From the NCBI GenBank assembly GCA_947624485.1, contig CANQKM010000011.1, positions 1-64,000 on the forward strand: a stretch of 64,000 bases of DNA, given 5' to 3'. This document shows positions 33,587-41,242 of this stretch, piece by piece. How positions within the stretch are numbered: position 1 is the first letter of the stretch; every line of letters begins with the position of its first letter. The notes under the pieces were generated by a model. That model was not told the DNA's origin, did not search any database, and worked only from the letters and a program-made list of their open reading frames with translations. The position numbers and the translations under genes were made by a program. This DNA comes from an uncultured Clostridia bacterium (GTDB taxonomy: Bacteria; Bacillota; Clostridia; UBA1381).

Positions 33587-34738
33587 TTACTGGTGTGTAT
33601 TGACATACTCTAACAGGCTATGTCCATTGTTTGAGGCTAAACAAACCCAAACATCATCATCCCATATAAAGTTCTTATCTTCCGAAATCTCACCGAACAC
33701 TGTACCGCGGGCGTTAGGACGTGTTTTTATAGCTATAACAGACCATTCTTTATCCCAATGTCCTTCCCCGGTCAGAGGATTTACATTGTAAAATGATGCG
33801 GCAGTCCAAGAGCCTGTTGAGTCATTACCATATTTGTTTGTAACCATTCTATCATTGGCAACCAATATATGAGGGGTTGCTGCTTTACCCTGTCCAACCA
33901 TTTCTGTCAAACCGATGTCCGGCGCAACGCCTTGACCGTAACCCAGCACGCCCGTCACTTCATCTATTTTCAATACTACCTGCGTGCCGTCCGCCTTTAC
34001 ATATATATCACCCTCACGCGCCAGACGCATATTTTCCTCCGTTCTGGGCTGGCCTTCGTAAATCGTTATGGGATTGTAGTTGTGCAGCGGATCGGGCGGC
34101 TGTGAAAAGTCGCGGCTCTCTCTTGTGGACGGTTCGGTTATGCGGTTCAGTACCGCCGCAGCAGCGGCGCGTGTCAGCGTGCCGTTAGGATCAAACGTGC
34201 CGATTTCATCCACTCCGCAGAGTATGCCGTTCTCGTATGCTGTAAGAACAAAATCGCGGTAGCTGCTATCGATTTTTTGGTTGTCGGGGATCGATGCCTG
34301 AACGTTTTCGGCGTATTGCTTTGAGAGCGTTTCGCCGCGCTTTTCAATGGCGCGCACCGCCACCATTGCCATTTCCTGCCGCGTTATGTCCTTGTCCATA
34401 TCGGTCTCGCTCATTTCACCGCTCGTTATTAAATTTGCGTCAACCGCAGCGCGGTATACGCCGTACCACCACGTATCGCCCTTTGCGCTTGTGTCGAGAT
34501 TTAAAATCCTGTCCACAACGGCAATAAACTCGGCGTGAGTCATTGTGTTTTCAGGCTTGAAGTAAACAGTGCCGTTTTCCTCGATTCCCGCAAATAACCC
34601 CTTGCCCGTCATTGCCGTAACCGTGTCGTAGTACCAATCGCCTGATTTCACATCGGGAAACGATGCCGCGCCTGCGGTATATGCCGCGCACATCAGCACG
34701 GAACACGTAAGTATCGCGCTCAAAATCCTCTTTTTCAT
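33587..34738 (-). CDS. SLH-domain surface protein, tandem paralogue A
   Basis: 383 residues. Signal peptide (about 1-24), three SLH repeats (about 26-80, 88-145, 153-205; the first starts FPDVKSGDWYYD, the third contains TLTRAAAAAVLNRI), a short linker, then a C-terminal module of about 150 residues with GVLGYGQGVAPDIGL, NPLTGEGHWDKEWSVI and SEDKNFIWDDD. SLH repeats bind pyruvylated cell-wall polymers, so it is surface-anchored. The C-terminal module is not recognised and recurs in the next two genes. Last of three minus-strand genes. Confidence 0.85.
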   Translation of the reverse strand: MKKRILSAILTCSVLMCAAYTAGAASFPDVKSGDWYYDTVTAMTGKGLFAGIEENGTVYFKPENTMTHAEFIAVVDRILNLDTSAKGDTWWYGVYRAAVDANLITSGEMSETDMDKDITRQEMAMVAVRAIEKRGETLSKQYAENVQASIPDNQKIDSSYRDFVLTAYENGILCGVDEIGTFDPNGTLTRAAAAAVLNRITEPSTRESRDFSQPPDPLHNYNPITIYEGQPRTEENMRLAREGDIYVKADGTQVVLKIDEVTGVLGYGQGVAPDIGLTEMVGQGKAATPHILVANDRMVTNKYGNDSTGSWTAASFYNVNPLTGEGHWDKEWSVIAIKTRPNARGTVFGEISEDKNFIWDDDVWVCLASNNGHSLLEYVNTHQ

Positions 34739-34761
34739 TTTCTGCCTCTTTTCTACGTATA

Positions 34762-35892
34762 TTACTTATTATAATACTCAAACACTACAAGTCCATTAGT
34801 AGAAGCTAAAATAACCCAAGTCATACCATTCCAAATATAATTTTTATCCGATGATATTTCTCCGTCTGTACCGTCTCCTCGAGGTCTTGTATAATAACTT
34901 ATGACAGTCCATTCACTGTCCCAGTGTCCCTCACCGGTCAAAGGATTTACCCAATACTGTGAATCACTAACTTCTTTACCTACTGAATTTGGTCCGTATT
35001 TGCCTGTTGTTAATGTACCGTTAGCTGTTAAATAACGTGTAGTCTTATTTTTTCCTTGTCCCAATTCATCCATTATACCTACGTCCGGCGCAACGCCTTG
35101 ACCGTAACCCAACACGCCCGTTACCGGATCGGTCTTAAGAATTACCTGCGTGCCGTCCGCTTTGACGAACGTGTCGCCCTCTCTTGCAAGGCGGTTATCG
35201 CGCGGCTGACCTTCGTAAATCGTTATGGGGTTGTAATTGTGCAGCGTATCGGGCGGCTGTGAAAAGTCGCGGCTCTCTCTTGTTGTCGGCTCCGTTATGC
35301 GGTTCAGTACCGCCGCCGCAGCGGCGCGCGTGAGCGTGCCGTCGGGATCGAATGTGCCGAGGTCGTCAACGCCGCAGAGTATGCCGTTTTCGTACGCGGT
35401 CAGAACGAAATCGCGATAGTAACTGTCGATTTTTTGGTTGTCGGGGATCGATGCCTGAACATTGTCGGCGTACTGCGACGAGAGCGTTTCGCCGCGCTTT
35501 TCAATGGCGCGCACCGCTACCATTGCCATTTCCTGACGCGTTATGTCGCTGTCCATATCGGTTTCGCTCATCTCGTTGCTCGTTATTAAATTTGCGTCAA
35601 CCGCGGCTTTATACACTCCGTACCACCACGTATCGCCTTTTGCGCTTGTGTCAAGTCCGAGTATTCTGTCCACCACGGCGATAAATTCCGCGTGCGTCAT
35701 TGTGTTTTCAGGCTTGAAGTAAACCGTTCCGTTTTCCTCGATTCCGGCGAATAACCCTTTACCCGTCATTGCCGTAACCGTGTCGTAGTACCAATCGCCC
35801 GACTGCACATCGGGAAAAGTCGCAGCATTTGCAGCCGCCCCAAACACAATCGCCGCAGCAGCTATTGCCGCCGTAATTTGTTTCGTTTTCAT
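34762..35892 (-). CDS. SLH-domain surface protein, tandem paralogue B
   Basis: 376 residues with the same plan as the preceding paralogue: signal peptide, three SLH repeats nearly identical residue for residue (MTGKGLFAGIEENGTVYFKP is shared exactly), linker, and the C-terminal module (GVLGYGQGVAPDVGI, NPLTGEGHWDSEW, SSDKNYIWNGM). The SLH part is much more conserved than the extreme C-terminus, and DNA identity is high, so a recent tandem duplication with divergence of the exposed end is likely. Confidence 0.85.
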   Translation of the reverse strand: MKTKQITAAIAAAAIVFGAAANAATFPDVQSGDWYYDTVTAMTGKGLFAGIEENGTVYFKPENTMTHAEFIAVVDRILGLDTSAKGDTWWYGVYKAAVDANLITSNEMSETDMDSDITRQEMAMVAVRAIEKRGETLSSQYADNVQASIPDNQKIDSYYRDFVLTAYENGILCGVDDLGTFDPDGTLTRAAAAAVLNRITEPTTRESRDFSQPPDTLHNYNPITIYEGQPRDNRLAREGDTFVKADGTQVILKTDPVTGVLGYGQGVAPDVGIMDELGQGKNKTTRYLTANGTLTTGKYGPNSVGKEVSDSQYWVNPLTGEGHWDSEWTVISYYTRPRGDGTDGEISSDKNYIWNGMTWVILASTNGLVVFEYYNK

Positions 35893-35925
35893 ATAATTTA
35901 CCTCGTTTTCGTATATAACAAAATT

Positions 35926-36669
35926 TTAATTCAAACTGTTTGCATCACGTATTGTCTGTAAATCTGCATCTGTCGGCTCTTGGGCATACATTGGTACCCA
36001 CCAACCTAAAGCCTCCATCCATATCCAATTTTTATCCTCAGACAACTGATACTCAAATGTACCGGCTGTTGCCGGCTCTGAGGTCATAGCCATCCATTCC
36101 GAACCCCAATGACCTTCGCCTGTTAATTTATTGACATAATAACGCGCATTTACAACAGATTTACCCGTTGAGTCCTTAAAGTCTGTCAAACCTGAAAACA
36201 CCCTATCTGTTTGAACCCTTCTGTTACCGCCTGTCGGAACTTCCAAACCGAGATCCGGCGCAACGCCCTGTCCTTCACCAAGCACGCCGTGCGGCCCTTT
36301 TTTCAGCACTACTGCCGTACCGTCCGCTTTTATAACGGTGTCGCCCTCTCTTGCAAATCTTCTTTGTGAAATTTCGCCCTCGTGGATCGTGATAGGCTCG
36401 TCGTCGCTTGCAGGCTCCGACGGTTCGGTTTGCGTGCTTATAGTAATCGTGTTATTCGTAAAGCCGACAGTAAAGCCGCCCACTGCATCGGCGATGTCGC
36501 GGAGCTTGAAGTAGGTGCTGTCATTTATGTTGTAGCCTTCGATTGACTTTGCAGCGCCGTCGACCTTGATAGGGAACGGGTTCGCCGTTACGGCGTATTC
36601 TACCGCAAAACCCGTCAGCGCGGAGCAAATAACGCCGCCTATTATAAAACCTAAAGTAAATCTTTTCAT
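35926..36669 (-). CDS. secreted stalk-domain protein carrying the same C-terminal module
   Basis: About 247 residues from the ATG at 36669 (AAAGGGGG upstream). Signal or anchor segment, then a copper-amine-oxidase-N-like stalk domain (FPIKVDGAAKSIEGYNIND, YFKLRDIADAVGG), then the C-terminal module shared with the two SLH paralogues (GVLGEGQGVAPDLGL, NKLTGEGHWGSEW, SEDKNWIWME). The anchor differs while the module is kept, which argues that the module is the functional part. First gene of the minus-strand trio. Confidence 0.8.
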   Translation of the reverse strand: MKRFTLGFIIGGVICSALTGFAVEYAVTANPFPIKVDGAAKSIEGYNINDSTYFKLRDIADAVGGFTVGFTNNTITISTQTEPSEPASDDEPITIHEGEISQRRFAREGDTVIKADGTAVVLKKGPHGVLGEGQGVAPDLGLEVPTGGNRRVQTDRVFSGLTDFKDSTGKSVVNARYYVNKLTGEGHWGSEWMAMTSEPATAGTFEYQLSEDKNWIWMEALGWWVPMYAQEPTDADLQTIRDANSLN

Positions 36670-36690
36670 AAAAAATCCCCCTTTCGATGT

Positions 36691-36719
36691 ATTATATATC
36701 ATTCGGAGGGGAAAATCAA
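36691..36719 (-). promoter_or_regulatory. sigma-A promoter of the surface-protein trio
   Basis: Minus strand TTGATT, 17 bases, TATAAT; about 20 bases from the stalk-protein start. Confidence 0.6.
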
Positions 36720-36770
36720 GGAGAACAATGAGGCGTTCAAACTTTATTCTCTCAATAATTCACATAACTG

Positions 36771-36799
36771 TTGAAAAATAGCAAAGGATATAGTATAAT
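36771..36799 (+). promoter_or_regulatory. sigma-A promoter of the DUF362 gene
   Basis: TTGAAA, 17 bases, TATAAT, 38 bases before the ATG. Confidence 0.65.
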
Positions 36800-36836
36800 A
36801 TATACGTAAAACTATTGTCCTGCGAGGTGCAAGCAC

Positions 36837-37976
36837 ATGACCGATACCGTTTCAACAGTAAAATGCGAACGCTACGCCGATGCGCCGCGCGCCGTAAGAG
36901 AAGCGGTCGGGCTTATCGGCGGTATCGGCAGATTTGTGAAAAAGGGCGACAGGGTGCTTATCAAGCCTAACCTCGTGTCGCGGAAAAATCCCGACGAGGC
37001 GGTAACGACACACCCCGACATTCTCCGCGCGGTAATAGAACTCGTTGAGGAAGCAGGCGGAAAGGTGACCGTCGCCGAAAGCCCCGGCGGCCCGTATAAC
37101 GCCGCAATATTAAAAAGCGTGTACTCCGCGTGCGGCGCCGACAAAGCCGTGGAGGGTACGGGCGCGGTACTGAATTACGACACGTCGTTTACCGAGGTGT
37201 ATTTTCCCGAGGGCAGGACGATAAAGAAAATACCGATTATAAACCCCGTGCTTGAAGCGGATGTTATAATCTCGCTCCCAAAGCTCAAAACGCACGCCAT
37301 GACGAGCTACACCGGCGCGGTAAAAAACATGTTCGGCGTGATACCAGGCACGCACAAGGCGGAGCTTCATTTCAGGCTCGACGACCGCCGCGCGTTCTGC
37401 TCCATGCTCGTGGATTTGTGCGAGTGCGTCAAACCGACGTTAAGCATAATGGACGCGGTGTGGGGCATGGAGGGCAACGGCCCGACAGCCGGGCAAAGCC
37501 GCAGCATAGGGCTTGTGCTGGCGTCCGCGAACGCGTACGCGCTCGACAAGATTGCCTGCTCTCTTATAGGCTACGCGCCCGACGAGGTTGACACAGTGAG
37601 AGAATCGATAGAGCGCGGACTTACGGGTGAGATCAAAACGGTCGGTGAACCGCTTGAGCCGCTGATCATGCGCGATTTCGTAAAGCCCGAGAGCCATTTT
37701 AACCTTTTAAGACTGCTGTCATTGCCGCCGGCGGTGAACGCGTGGGCGAAAAACGCTTTAGCGTCACGCCCGAAAATAGATTATAAAATGTGCGTAAAAT
37801 GCGGCGCGTGCGCGGACTGCTGTCCGCCGAAGGCGATAAGCACGGAGAGCGGCAGACCGGTCATAGATAAAAAGAAGTGCATAAAATGCTTCTGCTGTCA
37901 GGAGCTTTGTCCGCAGAGGGCGGTTGGGATAAAACGACCGCTGCTCAACAGATTTATGCTGAAATTTCTGAAGTAA
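36837..37976 (+). CDS. DUF362-family protein with C-terminal 2x[4Fe-4S] ferredoxin domain
   Basis: 379 residues. The DUF362 part (about 1-300) includes VLIKPNLVSRKNPDEAVTTHP and PKLKTHAMTSYTGAVKNMFG. The tail has two CxxCxxCxxxCP clusters: CVKCGACADCCPP and CIKCFCCQELCP. An iron-sulfur protein of unknown reaction, probably cytoplasmic. It starts a plus-strand run into trmL. Confidence 0.88.
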   Translation: MTDTVSTVKCERYADAPRAVREAVGLIGGIGRFVKKGDRVLIKPNLVSRKNPDEAVTTHPDILRAVIELVEEAGGKVTVAESPGGPYNAAILKSVYSACGADKAVEGTGAVLNYDTSFTEVYFPEGRTIKKIPIINPVLEADVIISLPKLKTHAMTSYTGAVKNMFGVIPGTHKAELHFRLDDRRAFCSMLVDLCECVKPTLSIMDAVWGMEGNGPTAGQSRSIGLVLASANAYALDKIACSLIGYAPDEVDTVRESIERGLTGEIKTVGEPLEPLIMRDFVKPESHFNLLRLLSLPPAVNAWAKNALASRPKIDYKMCVKCGACADCCPPKAISTESGRPVIDKKKCIKCFCCQELCPQRAVGIKRPLLNRFMLKFLK

Positions 37977-37988
37977 GGATGGTATCGC

Positions 37989-38480
37989 TTGTTTAATATA
38001 GTATTGGTAGAGCCGCGTATTCCGCAGAATACGGGCAACATAGCGCGCACCTGCGCGGCGACTGGGTGCGGCTTGCACATAGTCCGCCCGACGGCGTTTC
38101 AGATTACGGATAAAAACTTAAAGCGCGCGGGGCTTGATTACTGGCATTTGCTCAATGTCAAGTATTATGATAATTTGGCTGATTTTTTTGAAAAGACAAA
38201 GGGCGCGCGTTACTTCTACGCGACCACAAAAGCGCCGCACACTTATGTTGACGTGGAGTACAAGGACAACGACTACTTAATGTTCGGGCGCGAGGACGCC
38301 GGGCTCTCCGAGGAGCTTCTGCACGAGCACGAGGAACGCTGCATAAGGATCCCGATGATACCCGACGCGCGCAGCCTGAATTTGTCAAACTCCGTGGCGG
38401 TAATAGTATACGAAGCGTTAAGACAGCAGGGTTTTGATAATTTGAAGAAATTGGGACAACTGACGAAATTTACGTGGTGA
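37989..38480 (+). CDS. trmL: tRNA (cytidine/uridine-34 2'-O)-methyltransferase
   Basis: 163 residues. SPOUT methyltransferase: N-terminal IVLVEPRIPQNTGNIARTCA, then LMFGREDAGLSEELL and the knot segment IPMIPDARSLNLSNSVAVI. It methylates the wobble base of certain leucine tRNAs. It starts with TTG at 37989 after AAGGATGG. Confidence 0.93.
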   Translation: MFNIVLVEPRIPQNTGNIARTCAATGCGLHIVRPTAFQITDKNLKRAGLDYWHLLNVKYYDNLADFFEKTKGARYFYATTKAPHTYVDVEYKDNDYLMFGREDAGLSEELLHEHEERCIRIPMIPDARSLNLSNSVAVIVYEALRQQGFDNLKKLGQLTKFTW

Positions 38481-38493
38481 AAGGAGACAACCC

Positions 38494-39387
38494 ATGAGCG
38501 ATATAAAAATAATAGTAGACACCGGCTCGGACATACCCGATGAGGCGCTTGAAAAATACAATATCGGCATTATACCGTTCATAACGCTGTTCGGTGAAAA
38601 GCAATACGTGCAGCGGCGCGATATAACGAACGAGCAGTTTCTCGATATGCAGGAGCAGTTCGACGGAGTGCCGAGAAGCTCCCAAACGCCGTACGCGGAT
38701 ATGTACGAATATCTCAAAAAAGCGACCGATGAGCATGAGAGCGTAATATATTTCACGCTGTCGAGCGCGGCGAGCGGACAGTATAATACTGCGTGTCTTG
38801 TGAGAGATGAAATACTAGAAGAAAATCCAAACGCGGATCTGCATATTTTCGATTCCTACAAATTTTCGCTCTACATAGCACAGACGGCGGTACACGCGGC
38901 TCAAATGGCGGCGGAGGGAAAAAGCGTTGATGAGATCATAAAGGACTGCGAGCAGTATATAGTTTCATGGCGGTGCTATCTTCTTGTAGACACGCTCGAA
39001 TATCTGCAGAAGGGCGGCAGACTGTCAAAAACAGCCGCGTTTGTCGGAACGCTCCTCGACATCAAGCCGATACTTACAATAGAAAACGGACTTGTGGAAA
39101 GCCTTGATAAGCTCCGCGGCAAGAAAAAGATCATACATAAGCTCGTCGAAAAGATAAAAGAGGACGAGGATGTTGATTTTGAAAACCCCGAATTTCTGAT
39201 AGTGGAATCGGACAAAAATAAGTACGATGAGGCTATGGAAGTGTTAAAGGAAGAATTCGGCGAGGACGTAAAAATAACAATGCACGGCGAGTTCAGCCCG
39301 CTTATAGCGACACACGTAGGACGCGGCGCATTGGCGATTATCCCGAGAATAAAGAGCGGGTTTAAGTATAAGAAAAGAATGGAGTGA
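38494..39387 (+). CDS. DegV-family fatty-acid-binding protein
   Basis: 297 residues. DegV fold: IIVDTGSDIPDEALEKYNI start, SSQTPYADMYEYL with the ligand-contacting serine, SSAASGQYNTA and YLQKGGRLSKTAAFVGTLL. These bind fatty acids (FakB-type) or are of unknown role. AAAGGAG site; follows trmL by 13 bases. Confidence 0.9.
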   Translation: MSDIKIIVDTGSDIPDEALEKYNIGIIPFITLFGEKQYVQRRDITNEQFLDMQEQFDGVPRSSQTPYADMYEYLKKATDEHESVIYFTLSSAASGQYNTACLVRDEILEENPNADLHIFDSYKFSLYIAQTAVHAAQMAAEGKSVDEIIKDCEQYIVSWRCYLLVDTLEYLQKGGRLSKTAAFVGTLLDIKPILTIENGLVESLDKLRGKKKIIHKLVEKIKEDEDVDFENPEFLIVESDKNKYDEAMEVLKEEFGEDVKITMHGEFSPLIATHVGRGALAIIPRIKSGFKYKKRME

Positions 39388-39392
39388 CACCT

Positions 39393-39599
39393 ATGTCAAT
39401 AAAATCAACCGTAATTATACAAAAGGAAGAAAACTGGTATGTGGCGACGGCGATAGAATCGGGCGTAGCGTCGCAGGGAAAAACCATAGACGAAGCGCTT
39501 GCAAATCTTTCGGAAGCGTTGGAGTTGTATTATGAGGACAATGTTCCCGAACAGCCGTTAAGTTCCGTATTTGTCACTACTTTGGAGGTGGCTGTCTGA
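39393..39599 (+). CDS. hicB: HicB-type antitoxin
   Basis: 68 residues from the ATG at 39393 after GGAGTGA. Core pattern of the HicB RNase-H-like fold: GVASQGKTIDEALANLSEAL. No C-terminal DNA-binding domain is present, so it is the minimal form. It precedes hicA and overlaps it by one base; antitoxin-first order. Confidence 0.85.
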   Translation: MSIKSTVIIQKEENWYVATAIESGVASQGKTIDEALANLSEALELYYEDNVPEQPLSSVFVTTLEVAV

Positions 39600-39817
39600 T
39601 GGGATCAAAATATCCTGTCTTGCCGCCGTCGAGAGTAATAAAAGCTCTTGAAAAACGCGGATTTTCATATGTCAGCCAAAAGGGCAGTCATATGAAGTAT
39701 TCCGACGGCAAATACATGGTTATTATACCTAATCATTCCGAGGTAGCCAAGGGAACATTAAAAAGTATTCTCGCTATGGCGCATATTGATTTGGACGATT
39801 TTCTTAAAATGCTATAA
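39599..39817 (+). CDS. hicA: HicA-type mRNA interferase toxin
   Basis: 72 residues. Double-stranded-RNA-binding-like HicA fold with the conserved glycine-serine-histidine (QKGSHMKYSDG) and the PNHSEVAKGTLKSIL tail. It would cut mRNA when free of HicB. It lies between degV and apgM and is likely a recent passenger in a housekeeping run. Confidence 0.87.
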   Translation: MGSKYPVLPPSRVIKALEKRGFSYVSQKGSHMKYSDGKYMVIIPNHSEVAKGTLKSILAMAHIDLDDFLKML

Positions 39818-39836
39818 ATTGAAAGGGGAAAACAAT

Positions 39837-41048
39837 ATGAAATACATTGTAATTTTAGGCGACGGTATGGCGGATTATCCGGTGGATTATTTTGACGGAA
39901 AGACTATTCTCGAAGTCGCGGATAAGCCGACTATTGATTATATGTCAAAGCACGGTGAACTCGGCATGGTCAAGACCGTGCAGGACGGCATGAAGCCCGG
40001 CTCGGACGTGGCTAATCTGTCGGTTATGGGCTATGATACGAAAAAGTGTTACAGCGGACGCTCGCCGCTCGAAGCCGCGTCAATCGGCGTTGATATGAAG
40101 GACGACGACGTTACATTCCGCACAAATCTTGTGACGCTTTCCGACGAGGAGAATTACGAGGATAAAACCATGCTCGATTATTCCTCCGGCGAGATCACCA
40201 CCGCCGAAGCGGCTGAGCTTATGAAAGCCGTAGCGGCTGAATTGAATACCGACGTTATAAAATTCTATCCCGGCATCAGCTACCGCCACCTGTGTGTATG
40301 GAGCGGCGGCTCGACGAATGTGGACTTAACTCCGCCGCACGATATTTCCGACAGGAAAATCGGCGAATATCTCCCGAAGGGCGACGGCGCTGAGAAGTTC
40401 CTCGAAATGATGAAAAAAAGCGTGGAAATTTTAAAGGAACACCCCGTGAACAAGGCTCGTATCGCGGCGGGCAAAAATCCGGCGACTTCGATATGGCCCT
40501 GGGGCGAGGGAACGAAGCCGCAGCTTGAAAATTTCTACGAAAAATACGGCTTGAAGGGCAGCGTTATTTCGGCTGTCGATTTGATCAAAGGCATAGCAAA
40601 ATGCGCCGGAATGGACTCGATAGACGTAGAGGGCGCGACCGGTAACTGCGAGACTAACTGGGACGGCAAGGCTCGGGCGGCGCTCGAGGCTATCACGGGC
40701 GACAGCGATTTTGTGTACATCCATATGGAAGCCCCCGACGAAATGGGACATCAGGGACTTCCCGAAAAGAAGAAGTACGCTGTTGAAACGATAGATAAAA
40801 AGGTTGTAAAATTCCTGAAAGACGAGCTGGAAAAGCGCGGGATAGACTATAAAATGCTCATTATGCCCGACCACCCGACGCCTATCAAGCTCAAAACCCA
40901 CGTAAGCGATCCCGTGCCGTATGTTATATACGACAGCACGAAGGACAGCGGCTCGGGGCTTGCGTATACGGAGGAAAACGGAAAGAAAACGGGTATATTT
41001 ATTGAAAAGGGATATACGCTGATGGAGCGGTTTTTGGATAAAATATGA
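39837..41048 (+). CDS. apgM: cofactor-independent phosphoglycerate mutase (ApgM type)
   Basis: 403 residues from the ATG at 39837 (AAAGGGG upstream); the ORF-track start overlaps hicA. Alkaline-phosphatase superfamily: ILGDGMADYP metal site, SVMGYDTKKCYSGRSPLEA with the catalytic serine region, MPDHPTPIKLKTHVSDPVP near the end. It interconverts 3- and 2-phosphoglycerate in glycolysis. Confidence 0.92.
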   Translation: MKYIVILGDGMADYPVDYFDGKTILEVADKPTIDYMSKHGELGMVKTVQDGMKPGSDVANLSVMGYDTKKCYSGRSPLEAASIGVDMKDDDVTFRTNLVTLSDEENYEDKTMLDYSSGEITTAEAAELMKAVAAELNTDVIKFYPGISYRHLCVWSGGSTNVDLTPPHDISDRKIGEYLPKGDGAEKFLEMMKKSVEILKEHPVNKARIAAGKNPATSIWPWGEGTKPQLENFYEKYGLKGSVISAVDLIKGIAKCAGMDSIDVEGATGNCETNWDGKARAALEAITGDSDFVYIHMEAPDEMGHQGLPEKKKYAVETIDKKVVKFLKDELEKRGIDYKMLIMPDHPTPIKLKTHVSDPVPYVIYDSTKDSGSGLAYTEENGKKTGIFIEKGYTLMERFLDKI

Positions 41049-41065
41049 TTTGGCGGCACAAATGC

Positions 41066-41164
41066 GGGCGACCGCAAGGGTCGCCCCTACGGATATATAA
41101 TTTGCGTTATCCGTTCAAATAACAAATATCAATGTGTCGTAGGGGCGACCCTCGCGGTCGCCCG
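41066..41164. repeat. inverted pair of REP elements (BIME-like)
   Basis: Left unit 41066-41090 (GGGCGACCGCAAGGGTCGCC then CCTAC) and right unit 41139-41164 (GTAGGGGCGACCCTCGCGGT then CGCCCG) are inverted copies, near-identical to the 8735-8810 pair. They fill the apgM-metG gap. Confidence 0.75.
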
Positions 41165-41186
41165 TCCACGATAACCCGATGTTATC

Positions 41187-41210
41187 GTAGGGGCGGATAT
41201 TATCCGCCCG
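41187..41210 (+). repeat. GTAG-type REP element, variant stem
   Basis: GTAGGGGCGGATATTATCCG then CCCG. Keeps GTAGGGGCG but has a different inner palindrome (CGGATATTATCCG). Preceded by a small hairpin around GATAACCCGATGTTATC. Confidence 0.65.
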
Positions 41211-41242
41211 CCCCACAACACAACTGAAAGGAGTCCATACAC

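Noticed and set aside
39739-39762. GTLK in HicA and in GlmM (NGTLKQNT)
   Set aside because: Encoded by different DNA (GGAACATTAAAA, GGCACGCTGAAG); shows that the peptide alone is not the signal.
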